In this document: positions 9,157 through 16,947 of the stretch, piece by piece
How the letters are laid out: every line of letters begins with the position of its first letter
How positions within the stretch are numbered: position 1 is the first letter of the stretch
Source: Dissulfurispira thermophila
Lineage (GTDB): Bacteria > Nitrospirota > Thermodesulfovibrionia > Thermodesulfovibrionales > Dissulfurispiraceae
Direction of reading: 5' to 3'
Assembly: GCF_014701235.1 (NCBI RefSeq)
Contig: NZ_AP022873.1
Span: 496,001-560,000 of the forward strand
Length of the DNA: 64,000 bases
Notes under the pieces: generated by a model
Databases searched by the model: none
Told to the model about the DNA's origin: nothing
What the model saw: only the letters and a program-made list of their open reading frames with translations
Position numbers and translations under genes: made by a program

Positions 9157-10413
9157 ATGAGAAAATACCTTGACATTCTTATCTGGACAGGTATTCTTTG
9201 CCTTATAATTGCTTTAGGCTCTATCGCAGCAGAGCAACCCGTTCACCAGTGGACACCTCAAGAAAAAGAGATACTCAAGAGTCTCTGGATTGATTCACTG
9301 CCTCCTATGCCATCTGATTATTCCAATAAATACGCCGAAGACCTCAAGGCTGTTGCTCTTGGCAGAAAGTTCTTTTTTGACTCAAGGTTCAGCGGAAATA
9401 TGAAGGTCTCATGCGCCACTTGTCATCCAGAAAATATGAACTTTGCAGACAACCTTCCCAGGGCACACGGTATGGGCACAACAAAAAGAAGGACAATGCC
9501 CCTTATAGGTGTAGCCTATTCACCATGGCTCTTCTGGGATGGCAGAAAGGACTCCCTTTGGGCACAGGCACTTGGTCCAATAGAAAGCCCTGTGGAACAC
9601 GGCTTTTCAAGGACACAAGTGGTAGTGGTGATAAAGAAATACTACCAAAAGGAATATGAGAGGGTCTTTGGTCCATTACCCGAGATTGACGAAGACCACC
9701 TCCCCCTGAAGGCAAAGCCTTCACAAGAAGAACCAGTGGCACTGAAGGCATGGGTAAACCTTCCTGAGAAGACCAGAAAGGCTATCAACCAGGTATATGT
9801 GAACTTTGGAAAGGCAATTGGTGCCTTTGTCAGGACCATGATGCCGACCCCTTCAAGGTTTGACCGTTATGTAGAGGCACTGTTAAAGGGTGACATTGAT
9901 AGGGCATCAAGGATACTCACTCCTGAAGAGGTTAATGGATTAAGGCTATTCATTGGCAAAGCCCGTTGTCTAAACTGTCACAATGGTCCCATGTTTACAG
10001 ACTATGACTTTCACAATATTGTTGTTCAACAACCATCTGATCTCCCCATAGATAATGGAAGGGCTGATGGTATAGTACAGGTTCTTACTGATGAGTTTAA
10101 CTGCCTGGGACCATACAGCGATGCCATCCCGAGACAGTGCCGGCATCTGAGGTTTATGAGCACAGATGTGGTGAGATACAAAGGTGCCTTTAAGACCCCC
10201 ACACTAAGGAATGTAGCAGAGAGGGCACCGTATATGCACGCAGGCCAGTTTAGTACACTGCACAAGGTGCTTCACTTTTACAGAGATATGCCCAGAGATG
10301 TGAGGACCCCTGAGCTTGAACATGGCTCACTTACTGATGAGGAATTGAGTTATCTTGAAGCATTTCTCAAGACACTGAGTTCACCACCAAAGGTATATAA
10401 GGAGGGCTTATGA
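9157..10413 (+). CDS. MauG/CcpA-type dihaem cytochrome c peroxidase
   Basis: With ATG at 9157 (ribosome site AAGGAAGG) the product is 418 residues, with a signal peptide near residues 5-25. Two haem-c motifs, CATCH (86-90) and CLNCH (271-275), are spaced as in bacterial dihaem peroxidases. The motif FKTPTLRNVAERAPYMHAGQF near the C-terminus is typical of the family. It should reduce hydrogen peroxide, or carry out a related oxidation, in the periplasm, taking electrons from a small cytochrome such as the one at 5006. The stop overlaps the next start by four bases. Confidence 0.9.
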   Translation: MRKYLDILIWTGILCLIIALGSIAAEQPVHQWTPQEKEILKSLWIDSLPPMPSDYSNKYAEDLKAVALGRKFFFDSRFSGNMKVSCATCHPENMNFADNLPRAHGMGTTKRRTMPLIGVAYSPWLFWDGRKDSLWAQALGPIESPVEHGFSRTQVVVVIKKYYQKEYERVFGPLPEIDEDHLPLKAKPSQEEPVALKAWVNLPEKTRKAINQVYVNFGKAIGAFVRTMMPTPSRFDRYVEALLKGDIDRASRILTPEEVNGLRLFIGKARCLNCHNGPMFTDYDFHNIVVQQPSDLPIDNGRADGIVQVLTDEFNCLGPYSDAIPRQCRHLRFMSTDVVRYKGAFKTPTLRNVAERAPYMHAGQFSTLHKVLHFYRDMPRDVRTPELEHGSLTDEELSYLEAFLKTLSSPPKVYKEGL

Positions 10414-11135
10414 ATATTAAAAATATTAAAGTATTCGAGACAGAGGTTATTGAGATAATAAAAAGGACTTATAATGTAAAAAGTTTTAGATTCATGTTGT
10501 CAGAAGATGTTGACTTTAAGCCTGGTCAGTTTTTCCATGTAACTATAAAAATAGATGGACAGGAGGCATCAAAGCACTTCTCTATCTCAAATTCTCCGAC
10601 AGAGAAGGCTTATCTGGAATTTACAAAGAAAATAACTGATAGTGAATTCTCCCATGCCTTAGACAACCTGAAGATTGGTGATTGGGCAAGGATTAAGATG
10701 CCTTTCGGAAATTTTACTTTTACAGGTGAATATGAAAAGATCGCCTTTCTTATAGGAGGCATAGGCATAACCCCAGTGAGGAGCATATGTAAATTTGTAA
10801 CTGATAAAAGACTTGATACAGATATTATAGTTCTGTATGGGAGTAAAACCGAAAGGGATATAATCTTTCATGAAGATTTTATCCGGATGGAGGCAGAAAA
10901 TAAAAAACTTAGGGTTGTATATACACTGGATGACCCAATAGACAGGGCTTCATGGAAAGGCAGAGTAGGTTTTATTACTTCAGAGATGATAAAAGAAGAG
11001 ATTCCAGATTTTGTAGAGAGAGTTTTTTATACCTGTGGTCCGCCGAAGATGGTGGATTACATAAAAAAGGTTTTACATGAGGAATTGGGTATTGATAAAG
11101 AAAAGATTATATCTGAAAATTTTACAGGATATTGA
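10410..11135 (+). CDS. ferredoxin-NADP reductase-like FAD oxidoreductase
   Basis: The 241-residue protein has an FAD-binding barrel (HFSISNSPTEKAYLEF, residues about 50-65) and an NAD(P)-binding domain (IGGIGITPVRSI near 112-123; FYTCGPPKMV near 206-215). No 2Fe-2S domain is fused, so it resembles stand-alone flavodoxin/ferredoxin reductases. ATGA overlap with the peroxidase gene shows tight coupling and suggests a joint role in redox defence. Confidence 0.85.
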   Translation: MNIKNIKVFETEVIEIIKRTYNVKSFRFMLSEDVDFKPGQFFHVTIKIDGQEASKHFSISNSPTEKAYLEFTKKITDSEFSHALDNLKIGDWARIKMPFGNFTFTGEYEKIAFLIGGIGITPVRSICKFVTDKRLDTDIIVLYGSKTERDIIFHEDFIRMEAENKKLRVVYTLDDPIDRASWKGRVGFITSEMIKEEIPDFVERVFYTCGPPKMVDYIKKVLHEELGIDKEKIISENFTGY

Positions 11136-11161
11136 GTAATTTTGAAAGAGAGATGAATGTT

Positions 11162-11371
11162 ATGAAAAAAGTAGAAGACAATTATGAAAATGAGACGATA
11201 TGCATCAGGTTCTGCGGTTCATGTCCTTCTTATCCAGGGGTTAAGGGAGAGTTGTTATTCTGTGCAAGGGGTAAGAGCACATCTCCGAATCAGAAATCAG
11301 GCTGTAATTGCGGACTCTGTGATATATGGAATAAATATGACCTTGATGATTTCTATTATTGCATCAAATAA
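11162..11371 (+). CDS. small DUF2769-like cysteine-rich protein
   Basis: The 69-residue product carries a CGSCPSY motif, LLFCARGKS and a CNCGLC motif, the pattern of DUF2769, which probably binds zinc or Fe-S. ATG 11162 has AAAGAGAG about nine bases upstream. ATG 11153 or TTG 11132 (overlapping the reductase stop) are alternatives. It is in the same transcript as the FAD reductase. Function unknown. Confidence 0.65.
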   Translation: MKKVEDNYENETICIRFCGSCPSYPGVKGELLFCARGKSTSPNQKSGCNCGLCDIWNKYDLDDFYYCIK

Positions 11372-11386
11372 ACATAAGGATGGCTT

Positions 11387-11905
11387 ATGAAGGCTTTAAT
11401 TATAAGTGCTGATAATTTTGAGGATACTGAATTGCTCGTCCCTTATTACAGGCTTAAAGAAGAGGGCATTGTGGTTGATATTGCATCCATAAGAAAAGGA
11501 AAGATTAAGGGAAAACATGGTTATGAGGTTGAGGCAAATAAGTCATTCAAAGAGATCAATCCCGGGGAATATGATATATTGCTCCTTCCAGGTGGGAAGG
11601 CACCTGAGGTGATAAGAAAGGAGAAAGAGGCCCTTGATATAGCAAGGCATTTCTTTGATAAGAATAAACCTGTTGCAGCCATATGCCATGGTCCCCAGAT
11701 ACTCATATCTGCAGGGCTATTAAAGGGCAGACATGCCGCCTGTTACAGGACAGTGGCTGATGAGCTGAAGGCATCAGGTGCGATTTATGAAGACAGGGAG
11801 GTTGTTGTTGATGGAAATCTCATCACCTCAAGGCAGCCATTAGATCTTCCAGCCTTTTTAAGGGAGATAATGAGAAAGTTACATGATATAATAAGACATG
11901 ATTAG
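11387..11905 (+). CDS. DJ-1/PfpI-family protein
   Basis: The 172-residue protein has the nucleophile-elbow AAICHGPQILISAG (Cys near residue 105), the early acidic residue in the DNFEDTELLVPYYRL segment, and the LLLPGGKAPE motif. This is the PfpI/YhbO branch, variously described as glyoxalase, deglycase or chaperone-like protease. Stress protection is the likely role. The stop overlaps the next gene by eight bases. Confidence 0.88.
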   Translation: MKALIISADNFEDTELLVPYYRLKEEGIVVDIASIRKGKIKGKHGYEVEANKSFKEINPGEYDILLLPGGKAPEVIRKEKEALDIARHFFDKNKPVAAICHGPQILISAGLLKGRHAACYRTVADELKASGAIYEDREVVVDGNLITSRQPLDLPAFLREIMRKLHDIIRHD

Positions 11906-12314
11906 GTTTAAAAAACTGCCTGATGATATTAAGGAACGAATTGAGAGATTGAGGGATTTCTTATTTGGGCATCCTGAGATAATATTTGCCTATTTCTTTG
12001 GCGGTCTGGCCAAAGAAGGACATTCTCCACTTTCTGATGTTGATATAGCTATATATGTAAAAAATCCTCGTAGATTTGACTATTTAAGGTTCTATTCAGA
12101 AATAACTGACTTCCTCGGCACTGAAGAGGTTGACCTTGTGGTGCTTAACAGCGCACCCATAACCCTTTCTGGAAGAATACTCCAATCAAAAAAGATATTG
12201 ATTGATAAAGAACCCTTTTTAAGACATAAATTTGAATCCCTGGTGATCAGAAAGTTCCTTGATTTTCAATACAGGGAAAAACAGATCTTTAAAGAGAGGT
12301 TCAGGATTGATTGA
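11898..12314 (+). CDS. mntA: MntA-type minimal nucleotidyltransferase antitoxin
   Basis: The 138-residue protein has the nucleotidyltransferase motif FGGLAKEGHSPLSDVDIAIYV, with the SDVD acidic pair and a third acidic residue in EEVDLVVL. The usual GS is GG here. With the HepT-like gene that overlaps it, it forms a type VII toxin-antitoxin pair in which MntA transfers AMP to a HepT tyrosine. The C-terminal tail is lysine/arginine-rich. Confidence 0.82.
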   Translation: MIRFKKLPDDIKERIERLRDFLFGHPEIIFAYFFGGLAKEGHSPLSDVDIAIYVKNPRRFDYLRFYSEITDFLGTEEVDLVVLNSAPITLSGRILQSKKILIDKEPFLRHKFESLVIRKFLDFQYREKQIFKERFRID

Positions 12315-12729
12315 CCTTTTGCTAATACAGAGAAAGCTTTCAGAACTCGATACATATCTCAAACAGATAAAGGAGTATCAGGATATAAAACTTTCTGATT
12401 ATAAAACTGAGTGGAAAACTCAGAGAATAATAGAGAGGACACTCCATATAATGATAGAGACATGCCTTGATGTTGCAAATCACTTAATATCTGATCAGGG
12501 ATTAAGGCCACCTGTGAGTTATTCCGACACCTTTTTAGTCCTTTCAGAGGCAGGCATAATTAATAGCTCTTTAAGTGAAAGGCTACAAAGGATGGCAAAA
12601 TTCAGAAATATACTTGTTCATCATTATGAAGAGGTAGAACCTGAGATTGTTATCTCAATCTTAAGAAGAAATCTCAAAGACTTTGAATTATTTAAGAAGG
12701 CGATAATTAATTTTCTAAGGAAATCATAA
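12307..12729 (+). CDS. hepT: HepT-type HEPN toxin
   Basis: TTG at 12307, preceded by AGAGAGG and overlapping the mntA stop by eight bases, gives a 140-residue HEPN (DUF86) protein. The active motif RNILVHHY near residue 104 is a full RX4HXY, including the tyrosine that MntA modifies in the characterised system. It is expected to be an RNase neutralised by AMPylation. Both genes look intact. Confidence 0.82.
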   Translation: MIDLLLIQRKLSELDTYLKQIKEYQDIKLSDYKTEWKTQRIIERTLHIMIETCLDVANHLISDQGLRPPVSYSDTFLVLSEAGIINSSLSERLQRMAKFRNILVHHYEEVEPEIVISILRRNLKDFELFKKAIINFLRKS

Positions 12730-12730
12730 C

Positions 12731-13357
12731 ATGCCTTCAAGAGTCTATAGAATCTCGCCTGATGAGGCAAGAAGGCTTTTTGAAAAGAACAGGGATATCC
12801 TTCTACTGGATGTAAGACAGCCAGAGGAGTATAAAAATGGCCACATACCAGGGGCTGTGCTTTTGCCATTACCAGAGCTTCCTGACAGATTAGGGGAATT
12901 GAATGTCCGGAATGGCATAATAACCTATTGCAGACTCGGAAGGCGAAGCCTTGCTGCTGCACAGCTTATAGCAGATGAGAGGGATGCAGAGGTCTATACC
13001 ATTGACGGAGGCATAATGGCATGGAATGGTTTTGTGGCAAAGGGAGAGGTGGAAGCAGAGCAAGGACATAAAAACAGGATATCTGAAAGCTGGCCTGATA
13101 TTAAGCTTGATGATAGGTTTAAAGGATATATGGAAAGCGGTATCCTCATTGCAGATTCAATTGAAAAAGTTAAGAACAGAGACCTGATGGATGCCATTGA
13201 ATATTCCATGCAGGCTGAGATAAACAGCCTTGATCTTTACATGAAGATATCAAGGATTGCGGATGATAATATAAAGGGATTGTTCAGGGATATTATAGAG
13301 GAAGAGAAACTGCATCTAAAAAGACTGGGGGCGCTTCTGTCAGAGCATGAAGGATAG
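12731..13357 (+). CDS. rhodanese domain fused to a ferritin-like domain
   Basis: Of 208 residues, about 1-105 form a rhodanese domain (LLLDVRQPEEYKNGHIPGAV) with active-site loop CRLGRRS. Residues about 145-205 form a rubrerythrin/ferritin-like two-helix segment (DAIEYSMQAEINSLDLY, then IIEEEKLHLKRLG) with the acidic and EExxH-type ligands of a di-iron site. By domain it could couple sulfane sulfur transfer to peroxide or iron handling. The join is described in some anaerobes but the reaction is unproven. Confidence 0.8.
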   Translation: MPSRVYRISPDEARRLFEKNRDILLLDVRQPEEYKNGHIPGAVLLPLPELPDRLGELNVRNGIITYCRLGRRSLAAAQLIADERDAEVYTIDGGIMAWNGFVAKGEVEAEQGHKNRISESWPDIKLDDRFKGYMESGILIADSIEKVKNRDLMDAIEYSMQAEINSLDLYMKISRIADDNIKGLFRDIIEEEKLHLKRLGALLSEHEG

Positions 13358-13418
13358 GGTCTTCATAATTTCTTCAAAGATTAGCTCTATAATGGTAGCA
13401 TGAAAGGCAGGTGATATT

Positions 13419-13643
13419 ATGTTCTGGGGCAATCACGGATGGGGTATGGGTTCTGGAGCAATCTTTATGGTGCTATTCTGGGTTCTGGTGATTTTGGGAG
13501 TTATCTATCTGGTTCAGCTTATTGCAAAGGGACAGAAGAGAGAGACAGATACAGCCCTTGATATCCTCAAGAAAAGATATGCAAAGGGTGAGATAACAAA
13601 GGAGGAATTTGAGAAATTGAGAGATGATCTGACAAAGACTTAA
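13419..13643 (+). CDS. small membrane protein with SHOCT domain
   Basis: The 74-residue product has a glycine-rich start (NHGWGMGSG), one transmembrane helix (about 13-38) and a C-terminal SHOCT motif (ALDILKKRYAKGEITKEEFEKL). SHOCT segments are short oligomerisation motifs. Such proteins are common near copper and heavy-metal efflux genes, which fits the ATPase remnant downstream. AGGTGA precedes the ATG. Confidence 0.75.
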   Translation: MFWGNHGWGMGSGAIFMVLFWVLVILGVIYLVQLIAKGQKRETDTALDILKKRYAKGEITKEEFEKLRDDLTKT

Positions 13644-13653
13644 GGGAGTGCCT

Positions 13654-13956
13654 ATGAAATTGATAACCGCTATAGTCAGGACAACATGTCTTGAAAAGAT
13701 TGTAAGGGACCTTAGAGATGCAGGGATAAAGGGCATGACCATTACAGAGGTTAAAGGAATCGGAGAACAGGTAGAATTATTCAGGCCCTACACAGTTCAC
13801 AGGAAAATTGAGCTCTTTGTGCCTGATGAAAGAGCAGAAGAGATTTCAAGGATAATACTTGAGCATAGCCATACAGGCCTTGCAGGAGATGGGATTATTG
13901 CCGTATCTCCTATTGAGCATATAGTAAAAATAAGGACAAAAGAGCGGATATCATGA
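13654..13956 (+). CDS. PII-like signalling protein
   Basis: The 100-residue protein starts MKLITAIVRTTCLEKIVRDL like GlnB/GlnK and ends with a PII-type GDGIIAVSPIEHIVKIRT segment. The T-loop between VKGIGEQVELF and KIELFVPDE is a few residues shorter than in classical PII, and the uridylylated-tyrosine context is not conserved. PII-like proteins of this kind accompany metal transporters, which the ATPase tail nearby supports. Start ATG 13654 is chosen over GTG 13648. The stop overlaps the HEPN gene (ATGA). Confidence 0.78.
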   Translation: MKLITAIVRTTCLEKIVRDLRDAGIKGMTITEVKGIGEQVELFRPYTVHRKIELFVPDERAEEISRIILEHSHTGLAGDGIIAVSPIEHIVKIRTKERIS

Positions 13957-14324
13957 AAGAGAGGCTTGTGCAGGCAAGGGAGAGTATGGAGGAGGCAAAA
14001 CTTCTCCATAAAGAAAAAGTAGGCAACAAGCTCGTCCTTGCAAAACTCTATCACGCAATGATTTACTGCCTCTTTGCCTTATTCAGGATAAAGGAGATCG
14101 GCCATTTGACCCATGCAGATATTATAGAGAGATTTGAGAAGGAGTATGTAATGCCCGGATTTTTTGATGCCTCAATCCTGAAAGTCCTCAGACATGTCTA
14201 TGACCTTACCCATGAATGCGACTGCGAACACATGCCGGTGCCAGCAGATGATGATATAAGATTGACCATGCAGACTGCGGAAGAATTTATCACTCAGACC
14301 GAGAACTGTTTTAAGAAAATGTGA
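13953..14324 (+). CDS. HEPN-domain protein
   Basis: The 123-residue all-helical protein matches the COG1895-like HEPN pattern ([20 protein letters not shown], later [19 protein letters not shown]). The R-HVYDLT-H segment could be the RX4-6H motif of HEPN RNases. No nucleotidyltransferase lies next to it, so it is not obviously a toxin of a pair. It overlaps the PII-like gene by four bases, which suggests coordinated synthesis. Confidence 0.65.
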   Translation: MKERLVQARESMEEAKLLHKEKVGNKLVLAKLYHAMIYCLFALFRIKEIGHLTHADIIERFEKEYVMPGFFDASILKVLRHVYDLTHECDCEHMPVPADDDIRLTMQTAEEFITQTENCFKKM

Positions 14325-14359
14325 ATCAAGAGATTTTTGGGAGAAAAGAGGTGAACAGA

Positions 14360-14842
14360 ATGAGCATCAGGCAGGTTGCAAAATGGGTTGCAGAAGAACT
14401 CGGACTTGATGATTATTTTTCAGAGGTCCTGCCTCATGAAAAATCAGAAAAGGTGAAAGAAGTGCAATCCAGAGGCCTGATCGTTGCGATGACCGGCGAT
14501 GGAGTAAATGATGCGCCAGCCCTTGCACAGGCAGATATAGGCATAGCAATAGGCGCTGGCACCGATGTTGCAGTAGAGACAGCAGATATAATCCTTGTGA
14601 GAAGCAATCCCCTTGATGTGGTGGCAATCATAGGACTTGCAAAGGCAACTTACAATAAGATGTTCCAGAATCTTGCCTGGGCAACAGGATACAATACCTT
14701 TGCAATTCCCCTTGCCGCTGGCGTGCTTTATAAATACGGCATACTCCTCAGCCCTGCTATGGGTGCTGTGCTCATGTCTTTAAGTACCGTCATTGTGGCG
14801 ATAAATGCAAGACTGCTGAAGCTCAAGCAGGAGATAGGTTAA
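14360..14842 (+). pseudogene. C-terminal remnant of a P1B-type (copper) ATPase
   Basis: The 160-residue frame corresponds only to the end of a P1B ATPase: the [15 protein letters not shown] and [20 protein letters not shown] hinge motifs, then two transmembrane helices ([35 protein letters not shown]). The metal-binding domain, CPC channel helix and DKTGT phosphorylation site are absent. An AGAGGTGA ribosome site precedes ATG 14360, so a short product may still be made, but it cannot pump ions. It looks like deletion debris beside metal-associated small genes. Confidence 0.8.
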
Positions 14843-15112
14843 AAAAGCGTCGAAATGGAGACAGAGACCTGACATACGGCACCTGAGCGGACATTGTTTA
14901 ATAATTTTCAAGACCAATGATAAAATAGTCAAAGAAAGGAGGTGAAAGGTTTTTTAAATTTTTAACTTACTAAAGCTTTAGATTAACTTTCAATTAGAGC
15001 CGTTTTATTTAAAAAATATGAACCCTAATTCCTATTAACTGGAAATTGGAGATGTTTACGGGATTAGCGGAAATGCTGATCGCTCTTTTTTGTTTATGGT
15101 ATCATATAACTT

Positions 15113-15186
15113 CGGGGCGTGGCTCAGCCTGGTAGAGCGTTCGGTTCGGGACCGAAAGGTCGGAGGTTCAAATCCTCTCGCCCCGA
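15113..15186 (+). tRNA. tRNA-Pro (CGG)
   Basis: Acceptor stem CGGGGCG pairs with CGCCCCG. The anticodon stem TTCGG/CCGAA encloses loop TTCGGGA, giving anticodon CGG. The T-arm GGAGGTTCAAATCCTC is normal. No CCA is encoded. The gene-free 270 bases upstream hold no convincing gene. Confidence 0.92.
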
Positions 15187-15206
15187 TTATCAATTCTAAA
15201 GGATAT

Positions 15207-15476
15207 ATGCAGAATTTTATCAAGAGACTCATTGAAAGCAATAAAGAATTTATCTTAAAAGAGGTTATAGAAATCAAAGGACTTATGCATCTTCTGATGA
15301 AACCTCAAAATACAGGACAGGAATGGACAAAAGAAGAGAAGATAAAGATTAAATCGCACCTTAAGAATATATCAAAGGTTGTTCCAGCGGTGGTTATCTT
15401 CTTAATCCCTGGAGGCTCATTGTTTCTGCCCTTCCTTGCAGAAGTGCTTGACAGGAGAAAAGACAGAAGGACATAA
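15207..15476 (+). CDS. LETM1-like small membrane-associated protein
   Basis: ATG 15207, preceded by AAAGGA just after tRNA-Pro, gives 89 residues. The core KSHLKNISKVVPAVVIFLIP and GGSLFLPFLAEVLDRRK resembles the conserved region of LETM1-domain proteins. It has one hydrophobic stretch and a basic tail. The role in bacteria is not known. The next gene starts two bases after its stop. Confidence 0.6.
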   Translation: MQNFIKRLIESNKEFILKEVIEIKGLMHLLMKPQNTGQEWTKEEKIKIKSHLKNISKVVPAVVIFLIPGGSLFLPFLAEVLDRRKDRRT

Positions 15477-15477
15477 A

Positions 15478-15939
15478 ATGCAGAAAAAGATAATAGGTGT
15501 CATAGGTGCAGGAAGTGCAGACGAAAAAATATTAAAGACTGCAGAAGAAGTTGGTAAACTTATTGCAGAGAGAGATGCCATTCTTATATGTGGTGGTCTT
15601 GGTGGTGTAATGGATGCTGCTGCGAGGGGTGCAAAGTCCAAAGGAGGAATGACCGTGGGGATACTACCGCAGAGTCATAGAGGAGGTGCTAATCCTTACA
15701 TTGATGTGCCCATTGCTACTGGATTTGGCGAAGGGAGAAATGTTATCATAGTTCGTTCAGCAGATGCCTTAATAGCTATTGGTGGAGAGTACGGGACACT
15801 ATCAGAAATAGCACTTGCGCTAAAAATAGGCAAGGCTGTCATAGGGATAAATACATGGGATATAAAAGGCATCATAAAGGTGGACAATGCTGAAGATGCA
15901 GTAAATAAGGTTTTTGAAAGTTTAATCCTTGATTTCTGA
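15478..15939 (+). CDS. TIGR00725/LOG-family nucleotide-binding protein
   Basis: The 153-residue protein has IGVIGAGSADEKI at the N-terminus and the LOG-like GGLGGVMDAAARGAKSKGG and GGEYGTLSEIALAL motifs. LOG-type proteins are often mislabelled lysine decarboxylases; related members hydrolyse cytokinin-like or purine nucleotides. The exact substrate is unknown. ATG 15478 with AGAAGG is the start. Confidence 0.85.
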   Translation: MQKKIIGVIGAGSADEKILKTAEEVGKLIAERDAILICGGLGGVMDAAARGAKSKGGMTVGILPQSHRGGANPYIDVPIATGFGEGRNVIIVRSADALIAIGGEYGTLSEIALALKIGKAVIGINTWDIKGIIKVDNAEDAVNKVFESLILDF

Positions 15940-15957
15940 CTATTAACTGCCTTTATC

Positions 15958-16031
15958 GCCCCCTTAGCTCAGTAGGATAGAGCACAGGTTTCCTAAACCT
16001 GGTGCCGCAGGTTCGACTCCTGCAGGGGGCA
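15958..16031 (+). tRNA. tRNA-Arg (CCT)
   Basis: Acceptor GCCCCCT pairs with AGGGGGC. Anticodon stem CAGGT/ACCTG encloses TTCCTAA, giving anticodon CCT. The T-arm GCAGGTTCGACTCCTGC is intact. CCA is not encoded. Confidence 0.92.
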
Positions 16032-16112
16032 CTAATTCATTCCTTACCCAAGTCAAAATTTAGATTAAGGGCTTTGAGAATAAATTAACTAAAACTGATG
16101 TCCTATGTGTGA

Positions 16113-16340
16113 TTAGACCGCTTCGACAGCCTTGAGTTCTGGAATAGCTTTTTTCATTTCAGTCTCTATCCCGCCTTTCAATGTCATTATGGACATAGGA
16201 CATGTGCCGCATGCACCAACAAGTTTTACTTTGACAATGTTGTCATTAGTTATATCCACAAGCTCTACATCGCCACCGTCTCTTTTGAGATACGGCTTTA
16301 TTCTGTTTATTACTTCTTCAACTTTTGTTCTGTCAAGCAT
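16113..16340 (-). CDS. NifU C-terminal-domain-like protein
   Basis: The 75-residue protein is a stand-alone NifU/Nfu domain: VINRIKPYLKRDGGDVELVD and the Fe-S-binding CGTCPMS. It should carry or deliver [4Fe-4S] clusters, useful given the many Fe-S enzymes in this window. A clear GGGAGG lies before the ATG. It is divergent from the membrane gene at 16465, with an FNR-like site between them. Confidence 0.92.
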   Translation of the reverse strand: MLDRTKVEEVINRIKPYLKRDGGDVELVDITNDNIVKVKLVGACGTCPMSIMTLKGGIETEMKKAIPELKAVEAV

Positions 16341-16397
16341 GATGACCTCCCTTGTGATAGTTTATATTCTATTTTAAAATAAATACACAAAATATAA

Positions 16398-16434
16398 ATG
16401 ATTTAAATCATATTAGGATTTTTTAGAGTATAAT
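16398..16434 (+). promoter_or_regulatory. FNR/CRP-type palindrome with TATAAT box
   Basis: ATGATTTAAATCAT (16398-16411) contains TGAT-N4-ATCA, the FNR half-site arrangement. A TATAAT lies at 16429-16434. The palindrome is centred about 36-37 bases before the predicted start of transcription, close to an activator position. Binding is inferred. Confidence 0.45.
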
Positions 16435-16464
16435 ATTTATAAGTTTTATTTCTCAGGAGGTTTT

Positions 16465-16929
16465 ATGTTTGTCCCATTATTAATTGCTATTCATGTCCTT
16501 TGTGTCGTCATATGGATAGGCGGCGTTGCCTTTGTAACAATGATAGTGTTTCCGATGATTATGAGGATAGAGGGTTCTATTGAGAAGGTACTATTTTTTC
16601 AGGGGGTAGAGCATAGGTTTGCAAAAATTGCGAAGTTATGTGTAATTATCGTAGGAATTACAGGAGTATTACTGTTACAAATGATGAATGAATGGAACCT
16701 CTTGTTCAAAAGGGCAGGTATTGGTCCAACCTTTATGCTCATTGTCTGGGTATTCTATGTCCTTATTTTACTCTTTGAAGGCAAATTGTTTAAGGTTATC
16801 TTTCGTGGAGATGCTCAGCAGGACACAGCAAAGGTCTTTTTCAGGCTCACAGTGTTTCACTGGATAGTGCTGGGATTAAGCCTTCTTGCAGTTGTCATCG
16901 GGGTATTAGCAGGTCACGGAGGAGTATAG
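16465..16929 (+). CDS. four-helix integral membrane protein (CopD/DUF2269-like)
   Basis: The 154-residue protein has four transmembrane helices with a first-helix pattern MFVPLLIAIHVLCVVIWIGG typical of CopD-like and related membrane proteins. Histidines in helix 1 (IHVLCVV), before helix 2 (VEHRFAKIAKL) and at FHWIVLGL could bind haem or copper. The substrate is not known. A ribosome site AGGAGG precedes the ATG. The FNR-like site upstream suggests oxygen-linked expression. Confidence 0.6.
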   Translation: MFVPLLIAIHVLCVVIWIGGVAFVTMIVFPMIMRIEGSIEKVLFFQGVEHRFAKIAKLCVIIVGITGVLLLQMMNEWNLLFKRAGIGPTFMLIVWVFYVLILLFEGKLFKVIFRGDAQQDTAKVFFRLTVFHWIVLGLSLLAVVIGVLAGHGGV

Positions 16930-16947
16930 AAAGGTTATAATTTACTT

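Noticed and set aside
14360-14842. functional copper-exporting ATPase
   Set aside because: Only the C-terminal hinge and last two helices remain; the phosphorylation site and channel helix are missing.
15090-15206. N-terminal extension of the LETM1-like ORF
   Set aside because: It reads through tRNA-Pro; the real start is ATG 15207 with AAAGGA upstream.
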